This document shows positions 47,860 through 58,993 of a stretch of 64,000 nucleotides of DNA, piece after piece. The notes under the pieces are model-generated. The model had not been told where the DNA came from and searched no databases. It worked only from the letters and a program-made list of their open reading frames with translations. A program made the position numbers and the translations under genes. The number at the start of each line of letters is the position of its first letter. Position 1 is the first letter of the stretch. The stretch lies in assembly GCA_003024785.1 (NCBI GenBank), contig PUQB01000531.1, positions 110,017 to 174,016 on the forward strand. The letters run 5' to 3'. The DNA comes from Selaginella tamariscina (lineage: Eukaryota; Streptophyta; Lycopodiopsida; Selaginellales; Selaginellaceae).

Positions 47860-49511
47860 GACAACGCAAGGAGAAAGCTCGGTGGTTTAGGAAAGCAAAG
47901 CAAAAGATTAAACACACTTTCTCTTACCAAAAAAAAATTACAATCGTTAAAATAAACGTGAATACACGTTTGTATATAATTAATTCTATGCTGCCCAGCA
48001 CAGTGTTCTTAATGATGTCCTCTCTAGTATCACCGATTTAATTTAATTTCTACCTTTTATGATTTGAAATATCTTCACATTTACCAATTATTCACATATT
48101 TTAAAATAAACCCTAAATATTAATGTCACATTTATTCCGTAGGGTTCACTGTTTTCATTGCGGCTAGGGTTTTTTGGTAGATAGGGTTTACTGTTTCCAT
48201 TGCGGCTAGGGTTCTTTCAATCTCAGATCTGTTTCCACTGCGGCAGATCCAGAGGGTTTCTTCAATCTCAGATCTCAGAGTTACGGTTTCCACTGCGGCG
48301 CCATCCATTTCGACTCGATTCGTGCAGCGCCCAAGTATAACAATGGAGATTTCTGTGCCGATTTAGATTGTCGGCACCATCCTGCTCAGCCGGCGCCACA
48401 AGGTATGTGTAATTTCTGTATTTTATGATTTGCGCTCAAAGTATTTCTTTTTCCAGAGATATAGGGTCTTCTTATTTGTGCCGACTGAGAGCAACGGCAC
48501 CATCCTGGTTCAGTCGGCAAACACAAGGTATCGTCGATTTATTTATTTTTTCCTTGCGGCTCAAGTATACGTGTCACAATGTTTTTTTTTCAGAGTTAAT
48601 GGGTCTTTCCATTTGTGCCGACTGAGAGTGACGGCACCATCCTGGTTCAGTCGGCAAAAACAAGGTATTTTCGATTTGTTTTTTTTCTTTCTGGCTCAAG
48701 TATTCGTATCACAAGGTTTTTTTTTCAGAGTTAATGGGTCTTCCCATTTGTGCCGACTGAGAGTGACGGCACCATCCTAGTTCAGTCGGCAGCCACAAGG
48801 TATGTTCGATTTATTTTTTTGCTTTCTGGATCATGTATTCGTATCACATTGTTTTTTTTCAGAGTTAATGTGTCTTCTCATTTGTGCCGACTGAGTGACG
48901 GCACCATCCTTCTTCAGTCGGCAGCCACAAGGTATTTTGAATTTGTTTATATTTTGCTTTGCGGCTCAAGTAATACAATGTTTTTTTTTCAGAGTTAAGT
49001 GTCTTCCCATTTTGTGCCGACTGAGAGTGACGGCACCATCCTTCTTCAGTCGGCAGCCACAAGGTATTTTGAATTTGTTTATATTTTGCTCTGCGGCTCA
49101 AGTATCCGTATAACAATGTTTTTTTTCAGAGTTATAGTGTCTTCCCATTTGTGCCGACTGAGAGTGACGGCACCATCCTTCTTCAGTCGGCAGCCACAAG
49201 GTATTTTGAATTAGTTTTTTTTTCTTTGCGTCTCAAGTATTTCTTTTAAAACAGTTAATGGGTCTTCCCATTTGTGCCGTCTGAGAGGGACGGCACCATC
49301 CTATCTCAGTCGGCACCATTATCTCTTCTGTGCCGTCTGAGAGTCGGCACAACTATCTCAGTCGGCAGGTTTTTCTTCTACATCTCTCTGCCGACTGAGA
49401 GGGTCGGCATCTAGCTTGAGTCGGCAGCCACAAGGTTAGTCATCTTTGTTTGTTTTTTTATTTTGACTCCTCATCAATTGACTTGTGTGTTTACTTTCCA
49501 GAGTTCCCAAA
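47860..49511. promoter_or_regulatory. Divergent promoter region of the MULE
   Basis: This 1.65-kb stretch separates the two start codons. From 48,140 to 48,300 a word with CTAGGGTTT and GTTTCCATTGCGGC is repeated three or four times. Then follows the tandem exon-like array (48,350-49,440). Both genes must be transcribed outward from here. No clear TATA box stands out on either side. Confidence 0.6.
48350..49440 (+). repeat. Tandem array of exon-like units with flanking splice signals
   Basis: Seven or more units of 123-137 bp carry the word GTGCCGACTGAGAG or close variants at about 48,478, 48,615, 48,750, 48,884, 49,014, 49,151 and 49,274. A diverged first copy is near 48,359, and two or three shortened copies follow 49,320. 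Each unit has a poly-T tract ending in CAG, then about 75 bases, then AAG|GTAT. It thus looks like a small exon with its own acceptor and donor. Within each, TGCCGACTGA and TCAGTCGGCA can pair as a hairpin. The last unit ends in AAG|GTTAGT and is followed by an acceptor (TTTCCAG, 49,500) just before the start codon. Confidence 0.85.
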
Positions 49512-52500
49512 ATGGTGAGAGCTTCAAAACGTCTACTAGAGACTGCGCCTGATGAAGAGCCACGGGAAGAGAAGAGGATATCGAAGCAGAAGCGAGGCAA
49601 GAGAGGAGAACCATCTAATGTACCAAAGGAGGATCCTCCAGTGACTCAGTCTGGAGTAGTAGCAGTTGAGCAAGAACAGCCTCCACCAACAATCACAGAT
49701 TTCCCGGAGAGCTCGTCGCAGTTGCCTCCTTCATCCGCTGAGGTTGCAGTCCTGAACGAGCAAGTGCAGATGACAGAGGCAGCTGAAGCTAGCGAGGACG
49801 ACTTGGAGGAGGCAGTCAGCAAAAAGAGAGGCCGCGGGAAAGCTGATTCAAAAGGCAAGAAGGCGAAGAGCGATAAGGAGCCGAAGGAGTTATACAGCAT
49901 ACCGGCGAGCCTGCATTTGGAGAGCTCAGCAAACCTGCTCGACAAAATTACTATCAAGGGACTTGGTGATCCTCCTGATGTGCCCATCTGCAGAATACAT
50001 TCCAACGAGGTGGTTCGACGAGTGAACCCAGGGGACTTGGACAGGCTGGTGTCATCGTTGAAGAAGGCTGGTTATCTACGCAACACGGCCATGTTCATTC
50101 TGTCCATCGGAGATCGACTCACTGCTGAGGAGCTATCGGAGCTGTCGAAGGACACGATTCAGTACGAGCAGCACCGGTCTTTCGAGCAAGCTCTTACTCA
50201 GCCGGAGTACAAACAGTGGGCTTCAAGGCTCTCAAACAGGAAGTTTAGTTGCTGGGACGGGAACCATAGGCTACAGGCTTTGCAGAAGCTGTACCGAGAG
50301 GATGCAGAGGACAACCAGCGATGGGCTATTCGCGTTCGATCGAGTTTCATCTCCACGGAGAACCTCGACATTCTTCAACTGGTTTCGATGTTCCAATCGA
50401 TTAACATGTGAGTATTTTTTTCTTTTTGTTAAGAGTTTAGACTTACAGTTTCGTTGAACAGATCTTCAGCAACATCTGTGGAAACAACGCTACCACATAT
50501 TCTCCTGCTGTAAAGGCGGTCTGCACTAGTACAGGGAACTCAGAAAATCCTCGAGTCACTCACGGAGGTTGATCGTCTTGAGGTGCGGAAGTGGAAGGAG
50601 AGTTGCATCAGGAAAGACGGCTTGGCATCCTCTTCCGAACCTGATCTGCGCAAAGATCCTTTTCAAGGTAACCTCCGATTTAATTTATAGGAAAGAAATT
50701 TTTAACTTTGTTCTATGTGCAGAACGAGATCGACGATGATCTCGACAGAGCAGTCACCAGTGCTAAGGGCAATCCACAGGTTGAGGTGAACCTGAAGCAG
50801 CTAGTGTACAAGAAGCATGACAAGCGTATGCACAAGTTCCTCTCCATCATAGACCCAGACTTGGGGAGGAGTGGTTCCAGAAGGTGAAACATCTCTCATA
50901 AGCAGTGTCGCTGGATGGGCATTGAGAAGCTGTATGCGATGTCAAAGGGCGAAGATTCCAAACATGCTGCGACTCCGATTGAACAAGCTCACCCGTCTCG
51001 AATCCAAGGCAGAACAACAGACACTTGGGCTACCGGGCATGCAGGACAAAGAGTGGATCAAGTGGTTCACCTTGGACTTATATTGGAAGGCTGTGCGCGA
51101 GGAAGCCATTCAGATCCTTAAGGGGTTGCGAGAGGATGGTGAAGAAGTTGGAACGGATGTCGACTTCATGAGCTGGTTTGACGAGATGAGAATTCGGAGC
51201 AAGTGCCTGGTCTTTCAGCCCTTCCATGACTGCATCGGTTCACTTATTCGATGGAGCCGAATGAGTTTCTGGAGCGTGAGGATCTGCGCGTCGGATGATA
51301 TGGAGGTAAGCTTTCAATCCAGCATTGCTACTGTCTGACTTTGTGTTACAGGTTCATACTGGCGAAGCAAATGACACCGTCCCATACGATGAAGCTGTGG
51401 ACAGATCATACAAGCGAGCCTCACATGTGGTCGAAGAGCAGAGGAGCTCTAACACCGTTCGAACGGGAGCATGTTCCATTCTGGCTCGACTGTCCGTCGC
51501 AACAGCCACCAGCTTGGGAGAGCACACTATTCGACATGCACGCCAATGATCTACCAGCGATTGTTTGGGAGCCGGAGAAGTAGAGGCTATCAAGAAGAGC
51601 AGATGAAGAAGACGGTGCGGAAGACAACTACACCTGCAAAGGGATCGGGAGCGGGACCAAGCTCTTCTACAGCACCTCCACGGATTCGACTTTACAATCA
51701 ATGAGGTACAGCCACTTGTAGCTAGTTTGGACATCAAGGACGACCTGATGACCTTCATCCCGACCCTGGCTGCATCCCGTGGATCCTACGACCTAGCTGT
51801 GTGCGACATGGAGGAGATGAGCAGGTCTTTCTTCGAGGGTGCTTCCAGACAGAGGTGTACACCAAGCTCCGAGAACAGGTTGACAGACTACATACGGTGA
51901 GTCACAAACGTTGTTCCAGGAAGTGGTAGGTGAATACGGCTTCAACCTCATCATCCTCGACTTGCCCAATGAGCTTGTATATGGAGGTGCTAGCATCAAC
52001 AAGGACATTGTGCAGCTAGATCCGGTGAAGTTTGAGGAGGCCTTGCAGTTCAGTGGAATGCACTTGGCAGCGAGTGGTTTCATGGTCGTCTTCGCGAGTT
52101 TCCTTCTGTTTCGGCGGTGATTCAGGCGGCTGCAGTAATCAACTTGGAGGTTGCAGGGACTTACAGCGTCTACCGTGCAAGGCTGGGGATACCGTGACAA
52201 AATTAAGGTAAGCTAGCTATTCAAGTTCAAGTTTAACTTGGTCTATGTGGCAGGATAACTTGTTAGTTCTCTTTGGTGCTGCAAAGCTCTGAGAAGAAGT
52301 CGAAGAGGCCAAACCCTCTGGCGTTGACGAACACGATCTCGTCGCGACACTCGACCGTTATCAGGAGGCTTGGTAAGGAAGTACTTTGCTATGTTTATCC
52401 TAATGGAAGATTGTGCAGGATTATGATTCAACCGAAGAGTGTTTCGACTCATGCAGCTTTTGATCGAGCGTCTCAGTAGACCTGGCGACCTAGTCTGGGA

Positions 52501-52693
52501 TATTGGTTCCGGAACCGGGTCATCATTGTTAGCTGCCGTCGAGCTCGGAAGGAATATTATAGGCGAGAAGAGTTTCGAACTCTCTAGGTTGGCAACAAAC
52601 AAGCTTGCAGAGACATTAGACCAGAAGAGTTACCTACTCAAAACCTCCACGTCCAAGCGTAACTGGTGGTTCGAGAACTGCAGCTTTACTTGA
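49512..52693 (+). pseudogene. ParB-like domain plus beta-class DNA amino-methyltransferase, transposon cargo
   Basis: The start ATG at 49,512 follows a good acceptor at 49,500. The first exon (to 50,407, about 299 residues) has a basic nuclear-type leader with KKRGRGK. A ParB/Srx-like domain follows, with CRIHSNEVVRRVNPGDLDRL and WDGNHRLQALQKL (GNHR takes the place of the GxxR motif). An intron (50,408-50,461) leads to an exon with an in-frame TAA at 50,511-50,513. More GT-AG introns are seen near 50,668-50,722, 51,306-51,351 and 52,208-52,249. Downstream pieces include LIILDLPNELVYGG (motif IV position, near 51,950) and QPKSV (motif X). Then comes GDLVWDIGSGTGSSLLAA (motif I, near 52,485). 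Motif IV before motif I is the beta-class order of N6-adenine/N4-cytosine methyltransferases. At least three frame changes and the stop make this copy probably inactive. Confidence 0.75.
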
Positions 52694-52774
52694 TGAGAAG
52701 AAACTTTAGTATATATTGAGTAATAAATTAAGCTAATATAAAAAAAAATAAAAAAATAACAGTTTTAATAGAAT

Positions 52775-52889
52775 TTTTTTGCCGACTAAGGCCAATACTG
52801 CGCAGAAAGAATATTCCAAAATATTCTAGAATATTCTTGAATATTCGAGCAGGCCTCCTGGGCCCCAAGCCTCCAAAATGGCGGCACTC
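52775..52889. repeat. MULE right terminal inverted repeat
   Basis: Read inward (minus strand) it begins GAGTGCCGCCATTTTGGAGG and continues with GGCCCAGGAGGC. The subterminal part at 52,809-52,846 has eight triplets alternating GAA/TTC at exact five-base steps, with one mismatch (AAA). The word GCCGACTAAGG at its inner edge resembles the hairpin word of the internal array. Confidence 0.8.
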
Positions 52890-52898
52890 TTAAGGATA
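52890..52898 (+). other. 9-bp target-site duplication, right
   Basis: TTAAGGATA, identical to 44,514-44,522. Confidence 0.9.
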
Positions 52899-54280
52899 TT
52901 ACCAATGTGGTTTTCCACTCTCTAGTTTACAACAATCCCTTCTTAGAGTGCAACTTCTTTATGCATCAAGGAATGACTATGGACAATTGCATTGGGAACT
53001 TTAAAGTCCTGCCTGCATCCATGCTCAGCATGGTTGTGCTCTCCATGTTTATGATAAATTCATCGTCCATGCAGTCAGTAGTTTAATTATATTAATGAAA
53101 AAATTAGATGAATAATATTCTTGAAATTCACACATTCATGGTATATACACATGGATACATATCCATACATATGTCTCCTATGTATGTATATATGCTTGCT
53201 TAACTTCAACAATTCATGATGTACATATATTGTTGCAAAAAGCAATTCTCTCCCCTGCTAGCTCTCTCACACACTCTCTCAAGTTTAGACTTGGGTATCA
53301 CATGGAATTTTCTTTCTTACATATTTATACATACAAAGACGTGCATGGAATTTATATGTTATTCTTTATTAACAAGAACTAGAATTTGGATATTCATAAG
53401 TGTGATTGCTCTCCTGTTAGCAGCCATAGTCAAAATGAAGCACAAAGAACACACTGAAAAGAGTGATCATATTCTTGCTAGTCCTGCAATATGCACTTCT
53501 TGGCATGGCTAAGGAGTAGCAAACAAAGTATATTGGTTTTTTCATGAATAGACCCTTGACACATTCCATAACTTGGGGGTCGGTTTAGGACTAACTAACC
53601 TTGGTGCTAGGAGTTTCTTAAGCAGTGCACTAATCAAATGTGTTAACAAGGCTATCCCAACTTGGTTACAAAATAATGTTAACATGGGCACTATAATTAC
53701 TTTTATTGACTTCTAATGGGAAATATGGGTCTTAAAATATATAACTATATATATCTGGGGATTACCTAGATTGAGAAAATTTTATATCGGGACCATGTGT
53801 AATGGATCTTTAAAGATCACAAAAGTTCCTTATTAATACAGTTCACTATAAAAGTCGTGTTAAAGTCTCAAGAAAATGTATGTCATATTTAATGGGTATA
53901 ATTAAAATTAAGTGTGTATTACGTTATTAATAAATAAATCTCTAAGTGCAATAGTTAATTGTTTAATGTTCTATATAAATAAGAATTATTATATTAATCA
54001 TTTAAACATTTGGTTTTTACATACATGTTTGTTAATGCCAAGCAATGAATCAAAGTATTAAATCTTATTACCAAAAAAATTTAAAGAATAAAATTAAACA
54101 ATCACATACTTTTTGTCATAATAAAAATAATAATGATGTATGTATGTACAGTTAACATCAAGATATGTAATATTAATAATCTCAGTATTTATCACTTTAC
54201 TTTTTTATAATATTGTAGGTAGTTATGTTCACAACATTGACAAATTATAGAATACATTAATATAAATTCATGCACACACT
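52899..54280. other. AT-rich intergenic, no firm gene
   Basis: A 98-codon plus frame at 53,216-53,512 contains a hydrophobic stretch (WIFISVIALLLAAIVKM) but no family match and no convincing start context. The rest shows nothing. Confidence 0.5.
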
Positions 54281-54482
54281 TGTAAGATACTGTTATTAGG
54301 TAACGTACCGTATATACACATGTGTATATACACACATGTGTAGTGACACATGGGTGGTGATCTGGCCCCATGTCAGTGCCACGTGTCGCATGTGTGCCAC
54401 GTGGCAGGAGGCCTCCTGTATATAAGCAGGGTTTTTGTAAACTAATATATCAGACATTTCATTTAATATATCTGCTTTTTCA
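54281..54482 (+). repeat. Gypsy-2 5' LTR
   Basis: U3 contains a 20-bp palindrome TATATACACATGTGTATATA (near 54,310) and two ACGTG-core words, one of them the full palindromic G-box TGCCACGTGGCA (54,395-54,406). These precede a TATATAAG promoter word at about 54,419. The G-boxes suggest bZIP/bHLH-type regulation. Confidence 0.9.
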
Positions 54483-54544
54483 TTGGTGGAGAAGTTGGGT
54501 TCCTTTCTTCCGCATTTTCTTTTTTCTTGTTTCCATGACATGAT

Positions 54545-55610
54545 GACATGGAGACGGCTTTTAGCATTATTGCTACTGCTTTGATGCACAAACTAAGTTG
54601 TTGGAGCACTTCGTTGAGGGTCCGTCCTCCTCTTCCCTGTCTGAGCCTCATGCCGGGGGATCTGCTTCTAGTACTCCTTCATCTTCTTCACAAGGCCAAT
54701 TCGAGGTTCGACCCGATCTTTTTGTGGTGATCCGGGAGATGATGTATACCACTGGTTTGATCATTTCCAAGTCATGTTCGTTACCATGGTTGGGATGAGG
54801 CCCGTGCTCTCAGAGAATTCCCTACATGTTTGGAAGGCCCTGCGCTCAAGTGGTATAATGGATTGGCTGCGGAGATTCAAGCCAATAGTAGGTTAACGGA
54901 ATGTCTCAAAACGTACGTTTGGCAAAGTTGAGGATTCAGATGATGCTTTCAACAACTGCATGCGATACGACAACATCCTGGTGAGTCTGTATGCGGTTAG
55001 TATTAGGTTTTGGGGATTTAGTTCGGCGTGCATATCCTAACATGCCTGAGCCTATTAAGCTCGGTATGTTATGGCCAACTATGCGACCCGAACTTGTTCA
55101 ATTCGTTCGGGCTCTTCGTCCTACCACATTGGAGGAAGCTTTTGCACTAGCTCAATGTTTTGAGTTGGTGCCTGGTGAGGGCCGTGTTCCCTTGGGTTAC
55201 CTGCTCCTCTTGTTCAGCGTGCTGATCCAATGGAGGTTGATGCTGCTGCATATGTGCCCGCACGGCAAGCCTTTCGTGGTCGACCTCGGGGCCCACCCCG
55301 TGGACCACCTCCACGAAATCGTCCTGCACCTGCTCCAGTACCTGCCCGTGGTGGTCAAAATCCACGGATTCATGACAGGAGGAATCGGAACAATGCAAGT
55401 CGACCCAATCAAGTTCATTGTTGGGCCTGTTGGGCGCCTGGACATACTTGGCGGGCATGCGATGTGTATCCTGATTGGCGTCCACCACATCCAGGCTGGC
55501 GACCATATGTTCTGGATGGTGTGCCTGTGGCGGCCATTATGTCTGATGATGAGCTTCCAGATGATGAAGCCTCTCTTGCAGATGGATCTGTTGCGGAAAA
55601 CTAGTAATCG
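54545..55610 (+). pseudogene. Gypsy-2 gag
   Basis: The capsid part reads through frame changes, ending with YPNMPEPIKLGMLWPTMRPE and LRPTTLEEAFALAQCFE (55,035-55,165, quoted in part). In another frame (55,230-55,604) a Pro/Arg-rich linker leads to a zinc knuckle, CWACWAPGHTWRAC (near 55,435), and an acidic tail DDELPDDEASLADG. The frame change near 55,195 is the main lesion. Confidence 0.75.
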
Positions 55611-55689
55611 TACGGGCGACGGAGGGATCCCGTGCGATGGAGACTTCACCTCCATGCTTTTCCGCTATGCATATCAGGGTTTGCAAGTT

Positions 55690-55863
55690 CCACCAGATCA
55701 TCCAGTTTTCACATTTTCTGCACGAATGAATGATCTTTCAGTCACAGTGCTTGTGGATACAGGATCCAGTATGTCTTCCATAACTTCTTCTCTAGCGCGT
55801 CGGTGCTCGTTACCCTTAAGACGTGCAGATAAGGTCTTGCACATTTTATATGGTAATGGGTAG
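55690..55863 (+). pseudogene. Gypsy-2 protease
   Basis: In the 54,991-55,863 frame, FTFSARMNDLSVTVLVDTGS leads into SMSSITSSLARRCSLPL. VDTGSS is the active-site motif of retroviral-type aspartic proteases. The later part of the domain is in other frames up to about 56,000 (DIILGCELVEAVERY). Confidence 0.7.
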
Positions 55864-56199
55864 TCTCGTGCAGTATCACAGTACACCACTTCAACTACGG
55901 CTGGTTTTGGGTGACAATCGTAAGTTTCCCTAGGGTGTTCCTTTCCCAGGTCTTTGACATTATTCTGGGATGTGAACTGGTTGAAGCAGTCGAAAGGTAT
56001 GTGTGATTTTTCACTCTCTCCTCCTGTATTACGCTTGCAGTCTGTGTCTCTGCAATCTGTTCCTTTACGTCCAGAGAAGCTTGTTGTTGTTTGTATCACA
56101 CATACAGCTCCTTTGATTCCAGTCTTGGGATGGTGTTCATCTAACAGGTTCAAAATGTCGGATCCGTCACCGGAGTATTGAGCACAATGCATCGAACAA

Positions 56200-57590
56200 C
56201 TTAAGCAGCAGTAATGCAAGTTTGTTCAAATTTGATCTGTCCCAAGGTGCATGTGTGAAGACTCGACACTGTATACCCACAGGCAATGCAAAGCCTTTCA
56301 AAGTCCCCAGTTCGACGCAGGTCACCAAAAGAGTTATCAGCCATGCGAACAGCTGTTACAGATATGATCGGTAAGCGGGTGTGTCGTCCATCACGGAGTC
56401 CATGGGCATGTGAATCTCATTTGGTTTCCAAGCCTGATGGATCTTTACGATTTTGGTGTGGATTACCGACCTCTCACGATGTTACCATCAAAGATGTCTA
56501 TCCACTTCCGAACTCTGCCGATCTATTAAGATCGTTTGGGTCAGAGTCGTGGTTTACTAAGTTGGATTTGGCATCAGGATATTGGCAGGTTCCTATGGCT
56601 GAGGAGGATATTCCAAAAACGGCCTTCCGGACACCATTTTGGTCTTTACGAGTTTTTGGTCATGCCTTTTGGATTGACTTCAGCTTTTGCCACCTTTCAA
56701 CGCATGATGGATGAGCTTCTTTCCGATATGCCGATATCACTGCCGATTTTATCGACGATGTGCTCATTCATGGGTCTGGTTCTTGGGAGGATCACATTCG
56801 TGATGTACGGCGCGTTCTTGATCGATTTCGAGAAGTTGGCCTGAAGTTGAAACTTGAAAAGTGTGTGTTTGGTTCGACCGACACCACTTACTTGGGTTAC
56901 CGTATATCTCGAGAGGGTTTACAGGTGGATCCAATGAAGTTGCGAGCTGTTCGAGAGTTCCCTCGTCCCCGTACAGTACAGGAAGTCCAGCGTTTCTTGG
57001 GCACGGTGCAGTACTTGGGTCGATTCATCGATCATCTCACTGATCGAACTGCCCCTCTTCGGGAGTTAGTTCGTCCACAGGTATCTTTCAGGTGGACTCG
57101 CAGGTGTCAGCAGGCATTTGACCAGTTAAAAGAGTTCCTGACAACTCCACCATTGCTTCAATACCCAGATTTTACTCGTCCGTTCATTTTACGAGTAGAT
57201 GCCTCAGATGTTGGTATTGGTGGTGTATTGATGCAAACTGATGCTGTGGATTCTTCAATTCGACACCCGGTGGCTTACATTAGTCGAGTACTCACGCCGG
57301 CTGAGCGGAATTATTCCACTACTGAAAAAGAATGCCTTGCTGCTGTTTGGGGTTTTGAACGACTTCATGCCTACTTACATGGGAGTGAAACACTTTTGGA
57401 GTGTGATCATGCTGCTGTCACTTCCTTATTAAAACGGAAGAATTTAGTGGGTCGCGTAGCCAGATGGGCATTACGTCTCCAGGTATATAACTTTAAGGTG
57501 GTGCACAGGCCTGGGCGAACAATGGTGGATGCGGATGCACTTTCTCGAGCACCCCTCTCCGATTCCACTTTGCCTGCTCATGCAGTAGCT
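56200..57590 (+). pseudogene. Gypsy-2 reverse transcriptase and RNase H
   Basis: Early RT (56,400-56,690) shows SHLVSKPDGSLRF, WFTKLDLASGYWQVPM and KTAFRTPFW, then after a frame shift LYEFLVMPFGLTSAFATFQR. The catalytic block is ADFIDDVLIHGSG (near 56,748). After a further frame change a 395-codon frame (from 56,760) gives LKLEKCVFGSTDTTYLGYRI, the connection domain, and RNase H with FILRVDASDVGIGGVLM, RNYSTTEKECLAAVWGFERL and a final VDADALSRAP. Late RT and RNase H are fully open. Confidence 0.88.
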
Positions 57591-58993
57591 GCAGCATTCG
57601 GTTTGATACAAGCCCCTCAGGTATTCGATGCCGACTTACCATCCTTGGAACAGTGGCAGGATGCTCAAAAACATGAACCATGGACGAGGCAATTACGCGA
57701 TGCGTTTGCAATCCGTCTTCCGAACCTCGGTTTCGACAATATCATGCTCAGTTTCGACTTCAGGATGGTTTATTGTATTTTATTGGGACAAATCCAGAGG
57801 ACAGATGGCGTTTGGCTGTACCCTCTACATATGTTCCACACCTTCTTCGAGCATATCATGATTCACCTATTGTTGGAGGTCATCTTGGTCACCAACGAGT
57901 GTTGGAGAAGCTGCGCCGATCATTTTATTGGCCAGCATGCGTGGTGATGTGATCAGGTATATTCAAAGTTGTCCCACTTGTCAAACTCGGAATTCCTCTA
58001 CGACTCGGGCCATGGGTGTTGGAATCCATCAATGTCTCTCGCCCTTTTGAGTTAATTGCAGTGGATTTAATGGGACCTTTTCCACGTTCTTCTCAAGGTA
58101 ACCAGTACATCATTGTTGTATCCGATTATTTAACTCGATGGGTGGAGGTTGGTGCTCTTCCGGATGCAACTGCCATGTCAACAGCTTTGTTTCTGTTCGA
58201 TAATGTGGTTTTGCAGCATTCTTGTCCAGAGCGGATGTTATCAGACAATGGCCCCGCTTTCATTGCAGAGGTATTCCGAGTGTTGTGTGAGAGGTTAGGG
58301 GTAAAACATTCATTTGCCTCTCCGTATCATCCACAAACTGATGGTTTGGTGGAGCGATTGAATCGGACCTTCAAGGGTATGATCTCGAAGTATGTGAACT
58401 TCAATCACACGGACTGGGATTGGTATTTGCGATGTTTGAGATTTGCTTATGTAACAGGCATTCAGAGTTCGATTGGTATCTCTCCATTCAAGGCATTGTA
58501 TGGATATGATCCTAAGTTGCCTAGTGAATTGGGGTTATCATCGAATCTGCCACGTGCCGAGGATGCAAAGATGTGGGCTCGACATTTGGATGCTGTTTTG
58601 CCTCTTCTGCGTGCAGAGTCTGCTGAACATCTTGGTCGAGCTCAAATGCGGCAGCAATCTTCTTACAATGCACGACATCAAATTCCACCAGATTTTGCTG
58701 ACGGTGACTTAGTCCTGGTACGTTTTCCCAAGCTGACTGCACCTGGGCTTGCAACTGGTTTATTACATAAGTGGCTTGGTCCCTACCGAGTACTCCGAAA
58801 GGTTGGTCCTCAGGTATATCAAGTACAGTTGGTGGGATCTCATGAGGTTGAGATAGTTCACGTGGTTCGAATGAAACGGTTTGTCGTTCGAGACTCGTTG
58901 AGTACATTTGGTCATACCTTAGATGGCCCAGCTCACACGGATCCAGGACCATCAGATCCATCACCATCTACACAGCCGCAGAGGGGAGGATAA
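57590..58993 (+). CDS. Gypsy-2 integrase
   Basis: The zinc module starts in the 57,680-57,952 frame (HLGHQRVLEKLRRSFYWPAC) and is completed after a stop by SCPTCQTRN (57,970). The 58,016-58,993 frame of 325 codons contains the core: ELIAVDLMGPFPRSSQGNQY (first Asp), MLSDNGPAFIAEVF (second Asp), and SPYHPQTDGLVERLNRTFKG with the catalytic Glu. The C-terminal domain with HKWLGPYRVLRKVGPQVYQV follows. A Pro/Ser/Thr-rich tail ends just before the polypurine tract. Only one stop, near 57,948, separates the two parts. Confidence 0.88.

Larger units (their letters stand above)
44523..52889. mobile_element. Mutator-like (MULE) transposon carrying transposase and ParB-methyltransferase genes
   Basis: An exact 9-bp direct repeat, TTAAGGATA, lies at 44,514-44,522 and 52,890-52,898. 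Directly inside it are imperfect terminal inverted repeats: both ends, read inward, have GGAGGCT at about base 16 and then GGC(T/C)CAGGAGGC, followed by TATTCTAG-rich DNA. A 9-bp duplication is the Mutator signature. Inside are two divergent genes: a MULE transposase (minus strand, 47,859-44,697) and a ParB-like/DNA methyltransferase gene (plus strand, 49,512-52,693). Between them lies a 1.6-kb promoter region with tandem repeats. The second gene is therefore cargo within the mobile unit. The element is AT-poor compared with its surroundings. Confidence 0.9.

Noticed and set aside
44523..52889. Explaining the MULE and methyltransferase as independent neighbours
   Set aside because: The exact 9-bp duplication and the matching ends enclose both genes, so one mobile unit is the simpler reading; it still needs other copies for proof.
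53216..53512. Small membrane protein of 98 codons
   Set aside because: One hydrophobic stretch only, in AT-rich DNA, with no family match and no supporting context.
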